A stretch of DNA of 7,576 nt. It comes from an uncultured Oscillospiraceae bacterium (lineage in GTDB: Bacteria; Bacillota_A; Clostridia; Oscillospirales; Oscillospiraceae). A program made the translations under genes and the position numbers. The notes beneath the pieces were generated by a model that was not told the origin of the DNA, searched no databases, and saw nothing but the letters and a program-made list of their open reading frames with translations. Position 1 is the stretch's first letter. Every line of letters begins with the position of its first letter. Positions 1 to 5,838 of this stretch are shown one piece after another. The DNA lies in contig CAAGIU010000034.1 of NCBI GenBank assembly GCA_900770015.1, positions 1 through 7,576 of the forward strand, in the 5' to 3' direction.

Positions 1-1464
1 GACAGTACCATGGTACTTCTTGCCGACCTCGATCTCACTCCAGATCTTCTCCTGAGCGGCCTTGCGCTGCTCAGCGGTGACGGCGCGGATGGAACCGATG
101 GCACGGCGGCGGGCGCGGTTGACCTCGGTGATTCTCAGCTGAACGGGCTTGCCCACCATGGCAGCCATATCGCCGCCCTTGGCAATGCCGGACTGGGAAG
201 CGGGAATAAAGACGCGGATGCCCTTGACATTGGCAACCAGGCCGCCCTTGTTCTCTTCGGTGATGACGGCATCGATGGTGGTCTTGTTCTCAACATAGCC
301 AGCCATGTCGTCCCAGACCTTCAGGCCATCCAGCTTCTTCTTGGACAGCTGAACAGTGCCTTCCTGATCGTTGACGCGAACAACGAAAACCTCGATCTCG
401 TCGCCAACCTTCAGGATGTCTTCGGGTTTCACAGAAGAATCGGTGCTGACTTCGTCATAGGGAATGTAACCGGCGTGCTTGGTGCCCAGATCGACCTGGA
501 CCTCGGTATTACCGATGCTGGTAACGGTTCCGACAACCTTATCTCCTGTATTTAAAGTTTTGATGGACTGCTCGAGAAGCTCTGCAAAATTCTCCTCCTG
601 TACAGTCTCAACATTGGTAATTTCACTCATAGTCTTGTTGACCTCCTTTATAATCCACGCCGGTGTCGACGCACCAGCAGTGATTCCAACATCAGAAACA
701 CCGCGAAAGAAATTCGGATCCAGTTCGGATGCATTATCCACCAGAACGACTTTGTCGCAGTGTTCACGGCAAATCATCGCAAGACGGCCTGTGTTGGAAC
801 TTGTGAGATCTCCTACAACGACCATTGCCTGACATCTTTTACTGAGTTCGGATGCTTCGTTTTGCCTACATTCTGTTGCTCTGCATATTGTATCAAATAT
901 TTTCAAGTAAGTAAACTGTTTTTTTGCAAAATTAACGCATTTTTTCCACAAAAATTCTGTGGAGGTGGTCTGCGAGACCATACACACCGGCAGATCGGGG
1001 GAAATATGCTCCTCCGTCACCCATTTTTCCAGAGATTCGGCGTCCGGAAAGATCTTGCAGCGGCTGCACCAGCCTGCGATTCCCTCAACCTCCGGGTGGG
1101 TGGGTGTGCCAATGATGATGGGAAGCTGTCCGTCTGCCTCTGCCTGGGCCACAATGTTGTGAATCCGTTTTACAAAGGGGCAGGTTGCGTCGATGATTTC
1201 CGCATTCCGCTCCTCCAGTGCATGATAGACCCCTGCGCTGACGCCATGGGAACGGATGATGATACAGTCACCGGGATTGGCTTCTTCCGGACGGTGGATG
1301 ACCCTGACGCCCATCTTCTCAAACCGGTCCACCACATGACGGTTATGAATGATGGGGCCGTAGGTTACGGTCTTTTTCCCGGACAGCGCGGTCTTTTCAA
1401 CAAGCTCTACGGCGCGGCTGACGCCGAAACAGAAGCCTGCGCTTTTTGCTACGGTTACGCTCAT
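1..1464 (-). CDS. ispH-rpsA: IspH-RpsA fusion: HMBPP reductase joined to ribosomal protein S1 (C-terminus off the window)
   Basis: The reading frame is open without a stop from ATG 1464 to base 1 (488 codons) and continues past the left edge. Residues 1-278 are IspH (LytB), the [4Fe-4S] enzyme that makes IPP and DMAPP from HMBPP at the end of the MEP pathway. The three cluster cysteines are present: C12 in GFCFGV, C95 in DATCPFV and C194 in DTICRAT. Substrate-site residues are also there: H40 (GPIIHN), H123 and E125 (HPEV), T166 (SQTT), the SSN at 222-224 and S266 (GITAGASTP). After a linker (about 279-305) come S1 RNA-binding domains at about 306-380 and 389-455, and a third starts near 481. 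Such fusions are known in Clostridia. The ATG overlaps the cmk stop (ATGA), with AAGGTG 5 nt upstream. IspH codons between about 600 and 960 are AT-rich compared with the rest. Whether the fusion is cleaved or S1 is also made separately cannot be decided from sequence. Confidence 0.95.
   Translation of the reverse strand, partial: MSVTVAKSAGFCFGVSRAVELVEKTALSGKKTVTYGPIIHNRHVVDRFEKMGVRVIHRPEEANPGDCIIIRSHGVSAGVYHALEERNAEIIDATCPFVKRIHNIVAQAEADGQLPIIIGTPTHPEVEGIAGWCSRCKIFPDAESLEKWVTEEHISPDLPVCMVSQTTSTEFLWKKCVNFAKKQFTYLKIFDTICRATECRQNEASELSKRCQAMVVVGDLTSSNTGRLAMICREHCDKVVLVDNASELDPNFFRGVSDVGITAGASTPAWIIKEVNKTMSEITNVETVQEENFAELLEQSIKTLNTGDKVVGTVTSIGNTEVQVDLGTKHAGYIPYDEVSTDSSVKPEDILKVGDEIEVFVVRVNDQEGTVQLSKKKLDGLKVWDDMAGYVENKTTIDAVITEENKGGLVANVKGIRVFIPASQSGIAKGGDMAAMVGKPVQLRITEVNRARRRAIGSIRAVTAEQRKAAQEKIWSEIEVGKKYHGTV
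628..648 (-). promoter_or_regulatory. Candidate internal ribosome binding site and ATG for free S1
   Basis: On the minus strand AAGGAGGT (648 to 641) is followed 10 nt later by an in-frame ATG (630-628), which is residue 279 of the fusion. The site lies just after the last conserved IspH motif (the WIIKEV end) and before the S1 linker, so initiation here would give an S1 protein starting MSEITNVETV without IspH. The Shine-Dalgarno match is complete and as good as those of the separate genes in this window, though the spacing is slightly long. The K-E-V codons that create it also encode conserved IspH residues, so chance is possible. Use of this start is inference. Confidence 0.5.
887..915 (-). 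promoter_or_regulatory. Candidate sigma-A-type promoter inside the ispH part of the fusion
   Basis: The minus strand reads TTTACT (915 to 910, 4 of 6 to TTGACA), a 17-nt spacer, then TACAAT (892 to 887, 5 of 6 to TATAAT) preceded by TG one base upstream, making an extended -10. It lies in a markedly AT-rich patch (15 of 60 bases G or C at 901-960). Transcription would start near 880, about 250 nt before the internal S1 start. It lies inside codons for conserved IspH residues, so it must be treated as a prediction. Confidence 0.35.
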
Positions 1465-2138
1465 GCGGACACCTTCTCGGAAATGATCCGCTTGATTTCG
1501 GAAACCACCTGGTCAAGGGTCATTTCGGAGGTATCTACCTTGATGCTGTCCCGGGCCATCTTCAGAGGGGCGATTTCCCGGTGGGTATCCTGATAGTCCC
1601 GCTGCTGGATTTCCTTCAGAATGGTGGCGTAGTTGGCTTTCTGGCCTTTTGCGAGATATTCGTTGTATCTGCGCTTTGCCCGAACCTCCGGGGAGGCGGT
1701 GAGAAAAATCTTCACCGTTGCCTTCGGCAGAACGACGGTACCGATGTCCCGGCCGTCCATGATAACGTTGTACTGCTTTGCCAGATCGCGCTGCATGTCC
1801 AGAAGCATTTCCCGGACGCAGGCATGGGCGGAGACCAGACTTGCCTTCTGGGAAATATCCTGGGTTCGGATATCTTCGGTGACATCCATGCCGTTCATAA
1901 TCATGTGCTGAACGCCGTCATCATCGTATTCGATTTCCACGGTGAGCTCATCAATATAGCGGTTGACGCCGTCCACGTCCTTGGGACTGACGCCCCACAG
2001 ATCCAGAAAATAGGCGACGGTTCTGTAAATGGCGCCGGTATCCACATAGCGGTAGCCCAGCTCGGCAGCCAACCGGCGGGCAATGGTGCTTTTCCCTGCT
2101 CCGGCAGGGCCATCAATGGCAACAGAAATCATTTTCAT
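1461..2138 (-). CDS. cmk: Cytidylate (CMP/dCMP) kinase
   Basis: Cmk phosphorylates CMP and dCMP with ATP to give CDP and dCDP in the cytoplasm. Numbering from the ATG at 2138 (225 aa, usual family length), the P-loop GPAGAGKST lies at residues 10-18. YVDTGAIYR follows near 31-39, then MDGRDIGTVVLP near 127-138, the lid-type arginines in RAKRRYNEYL, and RDYQDTHREIAPL near 180-192. A second in-frame ATG at 2144 would add two residues. I prefer 2138 because AAGGA (2153-2149) is 10 nt from it but only 4 nt from 2144, and because homologues usually begin MKxISIAIDGPAG. The gene follows the sigma-like gene by 11-17 nt and its TGA overlaps the ispH-rpsA ATG, so translation is probably coupled. A cmk to ispH-rpsA order is familiar in Clostridia; here the plsC gene often found between them is absent. 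Confidence 0.96.
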   Translation of the reverse strand: MKMISVAIDGPAGAGKSTIARRLAAELGYRYVDTGAIYRTVAYFLDLWGVSPKDVDGVNRYIDELTVEIEYDDDGVQHMIMNGMDVTEDIRTQDISQKASLVSAHACVREMLLDMQRDLAKQYNVIMDGRDIGTVVLPKATVKIFLTASPEVRAKRRYNEYLAKGQKANYATILKEIQQRDYQDTHREIAPLKMARDSIKVDTSEMTLDQVVSEIKRIISEKVSA

Positions 2139-2155
2139 TATCATTCCATCCTTAT

Positions 2156-3199
2156 TTATGATAAATTGCCCCTGAGTTTTGCCAGGGCAGCGGCCTCTCG
2201 GGCAGTAACCTGGGCGGAGGGGATTCCCAGCTTTCTGGACACCTCTTCGGCAGACATGGGCAGCCCTTTTTCCAGACCAAACCGAAGGGTCAGGATATCG
2301 GCGTCCTCCTTCGGCAGCAGGGAGAGAAGCTCGCTGATTCTCTGCCGCATCTGGAAGTAGGCGGTATCCTCCACGGCAAGGTTATCCTCGCCGGTGGCTT
2401 CCTGTTCCTGGGGCTTGGCGGCTTTTTCCACCTGCTCCAGAAGCAGGGCGTCTCCCATCATTTTCTGAATGGTTTCCGCTTCCTCCATGGTCACATGAAT
2501 CTGCTGGGCGATTTCCTCCAGAGACGGGTTTCTCCCCAGCTCCATCAGAAGCTTGTCGTCTGCACTGCGGTAGTCCTGCAGGGACTGGCGCAGCTTCTGG
2601 GAAATGCCGCTGCTGTGGGCCTGAAGGAACACGGCTTTTGCCAGTGCATTGCGGATCATTCGATCCCGGTATGCAGTATAATCCCCGGTGGAGTAGGTCT
2701 GAATCCCCTGCCAGAGTCCAATACTGCCTTCCTGAATCAGATCCAGAAGAAGAACGCCATAGCCCACATATTCCTTTGCAAGCTCAATGACGATGCTGAG
2801 CCCCAGGTTGGTTAGTTGGGAGGCATTGTCCTTTTTCCCGGCGGCGTGTTCTTCGGCAAGGAGTGATTCATCCCCATAGGCAGGCATCGCGGCGATTTCT
2901 TCCAGGTAGACCCGCAGAGGATCGTTTTCTCCAAGCTCCTGAAAACGGAAGCCGTTTCTGACCATGGATTCTTCTTCCTTCAATCGGAGGGCCGCCTGAC
3001 CAAGGGAACCCGGTTTTGGCAGAGAGGAAATATCCAGCAGGAGGTTCCTTTCGGCGATTTCCAGGAACAAATCCTCGATGGTGTCGTCATCCTCCCCTTC
3101 CAGCATGGTCAGCAGCGGGAGCGCGGGGACGGAGGCACCCGATTGGAAGGGGGACAGAAACGCTTCCCAGGGAGTTTCTTCAAAGATAAATTCAGTCAT
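2156..3199 (-). CDS. Divergent sigma-70-like protein with degenerate promoter-reading regions
   Basis: This 347-aa protein is a paralogue of the sigma factor encoded just upstream. Residues about 28-62 (including DTIEDLFLEIAERNLLLDI) resemble a sigma region 1.1. Region 1.2 lies at about 93-122 (DPLRVYLEEIAAMP). Region 2.1-2.2 at about 125-170 keeps the core-polymerase-binding segment LLLDLIQEGSIGL. Region 2.3-2.4 (172-195) is eroded: where the neighbour has YATKWIRQGVTR, this has YRDRMIRNALAK, so the tryptophan and the Q and T that contact the -10 element are gone. Region 3 (203-250) is recognisable. Region 4.1 (287-310, LLSLLPKEDADILTLRFGLE) is good, but the 4.2 recognition helix reads SAQVTAREAAALAKL instead of KERARQIERQALEKL. 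The frame is intact, with GGAGG 9 nt before the ATG and an 8-nt overlap with the upstream gene (ATGACTGA). It may be a sigma factor of altered specificity, a core-binding competitor or regulator, or a decaying duplicate; the open frame and good RBS argue against simple decay. Confidence 0.85.
   Translation of the reverse strand: MTEFIFEETPWEAFLSPFQSGASVPALPLLTMLEGEDDDTIEDLFLEIAERNLLLDISSLPKPGSLGQAALRLKEEESMVRNGFRFQELGENDPLRVYLEEIAAMPAYGDESLLAEEHAAGKKDNASQLTNLGLSIVIELAKEYVGYGVLLLDLIQEGSIGLWQGIQTYSTGDYTAYRDRMIRNALAKAVFLQAHSSGISQKLRQSLQDYRSADDKLLMELGRNPSLEEIAQQIHVTMEEAETIQKMMGDALLLEQVEKAAKPQEQEATGEDNLAVEDTAYFQMRQRISELLSLLPKEDADILTLRFGLEKGLPMSAEEVSRKLGIPSAQVTAREAAALAKLRGNLS
2725..2781. repeat. 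Paralogous DNA repeat, copy 1 (second sigma-like gene, region 2.1-2.2)
   Basis: By hand alignment this 57-base segment matches 3809-3865 at 47 of 57 positions. It encodes the core-binding stretch around LLLDLIQEGSIGL on the minus strand. It is the most conserved trace of the duplication that relates the two sigma genes, not a mobile repeat. Confidence 0.6.
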
Positions 3200-4058
3200 T
3201 CAAAAAATCCTCCAATCCCAGGCTGGTTCCCAATTCCTGAAGCTTCTCCAGAGCCTGGCGCTCGATCTGACGGGCACGTTCCTTGGAAATGCCCAGTTTT
3301 TTCCCGATTTCCTCCAGGGAATATATGCGGCCGTCTTCCAGACCAAAGTGCAGCTTGAGAATCTCCTGCTGTCTGGGATTCAGGGAACTCAACATTTTCC
3401 GGATCATCTCATCCAATTCCTGCCGCACAAGGGCTTCCTGGGGTCCGACGGAATCCATATCCTCCACCAGGTCCATGACGGAATTCCTGTCCCCTTCCCC
3501 GGAAGGGATATCCAGAGAGGATATCTCGGGATTCAGATGGAGAAGCTCCTCCACCTTTGCTTCGGACATGTCAACCCTTTGCGCGATTTGGCTGATGGAG
3601 GGTTCTTCGTTGAATTCCTGGTAAAGTGAGGTCCTGACGGCTTCGATCTTCCGGATTTTTTCTGCGGTGTGAAGCGGAACCCGGATGATCCCGCTGTTAT
3701 TCAACAGGCAACGGGTGACACCCTGACGGATCCATTTGGTTGCATATGTGGAAAAACGGTAGTCCAGGGAATAGTCGTATTTTCTGGCAGCGGCCAGCAA
3801 ACCGATGCTGCCCTCCTGGATCAGATCCAGAAGAGACACGCCTCTGCCCGCATATTCCTTGGCAATATGGACAACGAGACGAAGGTTGGCCTTCACCAGC
3901 TGGCGTATTGCTTCCTCATCTCCCGCAGCGCATCGCTTTGCCAGCTGCCTTTCCTCTTCGGCGGTCAGACGCGGAATTGCACGGATATCGGACAAATACT
4001 GGCGGATATCATCATCACGACCGGAATAGGTATTCTTTTTCTCGGAACTATCGCTCAT
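3192..4058 (-). CDS. RNA polymerase sigma-70 factor, RpoD-like, in the dnaG operon
   Basis: A 288-aa sigma-70 factor that directs core RNA polymerase to promoters. Region 1.2 is at about 16-46 (DDIRQYLSDIRAIPRLTAEEE). Region 2 spans 50-125, with the core-binding SLLDLIQEGSIGL and the -10-reading FSTYATKWIRQGVTR, in which Q112 and T115 match the canonical contact residues. Region 3 begins at IIRVPLHTAEKI (124 on), the 3.2 loop is near 185-205, and region 4 is at about 215-275 with the -35 helix SKERARQIERQALEKL. There is no region 1.1, and it is shorter than typical Firmicute SigA (about 370 aa). The usual WW pair of region 2.3 is KW (K108, W109). The dnaG-sigA position suggests the housekeeping locus, but these features also fit a group 2 factor, so I give no symbol. 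The ATG overlaps the dnaG stop (ATGA), with AAAGGA 8 nt upstream. Confidence 0.93.
   Translation of the reverse strand: MSDSSEKKNTYSGRDDDIRQYLSDIRAIPRLTAEEERQLAKRCAAGDEEAIRQLVKANLRLVVHIAKEYAGRGVSLLDLIQEGSIGLLAAARKYDYSLDYRFSTYATKWIRQGVTRCLLNNSGIIRVPLHTAEKIRKIEAVRTSLYQEFNEEPSISQIAQRVDMSEAKVEELLHLNPEISSLDIPSGEGDRNSVMDLVEDMDSVGPQEALVRQELDEMIRKMLSSLNPRQQEILKLHFGLEDGRIYSLEEIGKKLGISKERARQIERQALEKLQELGTSLGLEDFLND
3809..3865. repeat. Paralogous DNA repeat, copy 2 (first sigma gene, region 2.1-2.2)
   Basis: Partner of 2725-2781 in the same orientation (47 of 57 bases identical), encoding SLLDLIQEGSIG and the preceding AKEYAGRG on the minus strand. The DNA-level similarity falls away on both sides, notably over the -10-reading region. 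Confidence 0.6.
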
Positions 4059-5800
4059 GTTTTCAATCCTTTTCTGGCCAACATCTGTTTTTGCAGGGAG
4101 AGAATGTCATCATCGGATTCGGCGGAGCCGCTTTTGTGCTCTTCCTGAATGATACGGATGCAGTCGGTCAATGCTTTTTCGGAAATGGGGCCTTCCGTCC
4201 TTTGCACGAAAGATGCAATGTGTGACATCTCTTCTGCGGAAAAATCGGTGAGCGCTGCCATGGAAACCTCGGCTCCTGTTTTCCTGCTGGACAGCAGCTG
4301 TTCATAGGCTCTGCCCAGCAGTGCGGAGGAGAACATATCCGGTGTAAGACCTCCGCACAGGTCTGCCAGTGACGGTTCCCGCAGGATCATGGCGATGACG
4401 CTTTCCTCGGCTATGGCAGAGCGGATGTTGTCATAGCGGATGGCGCGATCCTTTGGCTGGTGATTCGACGCGGGAGACAGGTCGATTTTCTCCTGTTTCC
4501 TTTTTTCCCGGGCAACCCGCCGCTTAAAGGCTTTGGTTACTTCAATCTTCATGGATTCTTCGCTGATGCCTGCTGCCTCGGCCACCCGTCCGCCGTAGAT
4601 TTCCCGCTGGACGGCATTGTTCAGGCTGCTGACGAATTCAGCAGCTTCCGTGATAAACTGAACCCGCTGTTCGTCTTCCTGCAGATTGTATTTCTTCTGA
4701 ATGGCACGAAGCTGGTATTCCACCCGGTTGGAGGATTCCTCCAGAAGGATCTTGAACCGGTCGGCGCCATATTTTTTCAGATATTCATCCGGATCCTTGG
4801 CATCACGCATCTGCAGGACCTTGACCTGAAGCCCGGCTTTTTCCAGCATGGGGATGGCACGCTTTGTGGCATTCTGCCCGGCTTCATCTCCGTCGTAGAT
4901 CAGCATGACCTGTTCGGTATATCGGGAAAGCAGAACGGCGTGTTCCTCTGTCAGAGAGGTTCCCAGGGAAGCAACGGCACAGTCGAAGCCGTACTGATGC
5001 AGCGCAACGGCATCCATGTAGCCTTCCACCAGGATGATGTAACCCAGCTTGCTTTTCTTGGCCAGATTCAGGGCAAACAGGTTTTTCCGCTTATTGAAAA
5101 TGATGGTTTCCGGGGAATTCAGATATTTGGGTGTGGAGTTGTCCATAACCCGTCCGCCAAAGCCAATGACATTTCCCCGGACGTCAATGATCGGAAACAT
5201 CAGCCGGTTGCGGAAGCGGTCATAGATTCTGCCGTTCTTTTGCGATACGGAGACAAGACCGGATTCCTTCAGTTCTTCCTCCGTATAGCCCTTTGCCAGC
5301 ATGGCATCGCAAAGGGCGTTCCAGGAATTCGGGGCAAAGCCGATTCCGAATTTGGTGAGTGTGGATTTGGGCATTCCCCGTTTTTGCGCATAGGCCAGAC
5401 CTTCGGCCCCGGCGGGAGCATACAGCTGGGCATTGAAAAACCGGGCGGCCTCCTTGGACAGCGCCCACAGCCGCTCCTGCTGGCGGTAGCGGTTCTGATA
5501 CTGCTCATCTTCAGGCACCTCCATGCCAACCCGCTTGGCAAGGGCACGGACGGCATCCGGATAGCTGAGACCTTCAATTTCCATCTCGAAATTGATAACG
5601 CTGCCGCCTTTATGACAGCCGAAGCAATAGTAAATGCCTTTGTCGGGAGAAACGGAGAAGGAAGCGGTTTTTTCGCCGTGGAAGGGACACAGGCCGAACA
5701 GATTGGAGCCGGAACGGCGCAGATTGACATATTGACCGACGACTTCTTCAATAGGATTGCGGGCTGCCAGCTCTGTTAAAAACGATGCAGGGAAAGCCAT
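4055..5800 (-). CDS. dnaG: DNA primase DnaG
   Basis: DnaG makes the RNA primers for Okazaki fragments and for replication restart, working with the replicative helicase. The 581-aa protein has the normal length and layout. An N-terminal zinc-binding domain has C38, H41, C59 and C62 (CPFH and CFGC). The catalytic core has YDRFRNRLMFPI near 193-204 and GFGGRVMD near 213-220. The Toprim metal residues lie in VEGYMD (E259, D263) and DGDEAG (303-308), with DAKDPDEYL at 333-341. A linker rich in K and R (about 420-440) leads to a helicase-interaction C-terminal domain (about 455-581, beginning near SAIAEESVIAMIL). AAGGAGG lies 9 nt before the ATG. The gene follows dgt by 38 nt and its TGA overlaps the sigma factor ATG, the classical primase-sigma arrangement of the macromolecular synthesis operon. 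No key residue is missing. Confidence 0.97.
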   Translation of the reverse strand: MAFPASFLTELAARNPIEEVVGQYVNLRRSGSNLFGLCPFHGEKTASFSVSPDKGIYYCFGCHKGGSVINFEMEIEGLSYPDAVRALAKRVGMEVPEDEQYQNRYRQQERLWALSKEAARFFNAQLYAPAGAEGLAYAQKRGMPKSTLTKFGIGFAPNSWNALCDAMLAKGYTEEELKESGLVSVSQKNGRIYDRFRNRLMFPIIDVRGNVIGFGGRVMDNSTPKYLNSPETIIFNKRKNLFALNLAKKSKLGYIILVEGYMDAVALHQYGFDCAVASLGTSLTEEHAVLLSRYTEQVMLIYDGDEAGQNATKRAIPMLEKAGLQVKVLQMRDAKDPDEYLKKYGADRFKILLEESSNRVEYQLRAIQKKYNLQEDEQRVQFITEAAEFVSSLNNAVQREIYGGRVAEAAGISEESMKIEVTKAFKRRVAREKRKQEKIDLSPASNHQPKDRAIRYDNIRSAIAEESVIAMILREPSLADLCGGLTPDMFSSALLGRAYEQLLSSRKTGAEVSMAALTDFSAEEMSHIASFVQRTEGPISEKALTDCIRIIQEEHKSGSAESDDDILSLQKQMLARKGLKT

Positions 5801-5827
5801 TCCTGTCCCCCTCCTTCCAATTTTTGC

Positions 5828-5836
5828 ATTATATCA
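5828..5836 (-). promoter_or_regulatory. Extended -10 promoter candidate ahead of dnaG
   Basis: The minus strand reads TGATATAAT (5836 to 5828): a perfect TATAAT with the TGn extension. At the usual distance only a poor -35 is present (TGGAAT at 5856-5851, 3 of 6, 17-nt spacer), as is common for extended -10 promoters. Transcription would begin near 5821, giving a leader of about 20 nt with the strong dnaG ribosome binding site (AAGGAGG, 5816-5810). The -35 and upstream part overlap the last codons of dgt. This would let dnaG and the sigma genes be expressed independently of yigZ and dgt. Confidence 0.55.
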
Positions 5837-5838
5837 CA

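Noticed and set aside
10..555. Plus-strand open frames over the S1 region and, at 760-1593, over IspH
   Set aside because: They are shadows of the continuous ispH-rpsA frame on the minus strand, in which every expected IspH catalytic residue appears.
841..960. A frameshift or insertion splitting ispH from rpsA, suspected from the AT-rich patch
   Set aside because: Line-by-line translation shows one unbroken minus-strand frame from 1464 to 1 with conserved IspH motifs on both sides of and within the patch.
1033..1068. Extra CxxC (C133, C136) in the IspH part as a possible additional metal site
   Set aside because: A cysteine after GW is, as I recall, frequent in clostridial IspH, and no other ligand pair is obvious nearby; too weak to claim.
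2156..3199. Second sigma-like gene as a pseudogene
   Set aside because: The frame is intact over 347 codons, with a strong RBS, tight coupling and well-kept core-binding segments. Decay remains possible but is not supported by any disabling mutation.
4460..5779. Plus-strand open frame of 439 codons opposite dnaG
   Set aside because: It is antisense to a fully convincing DnaG with all zinc-finger and Toprim residues. Its translation shows no recognisable domain, and such mirror frames are common in GC-rich genes.
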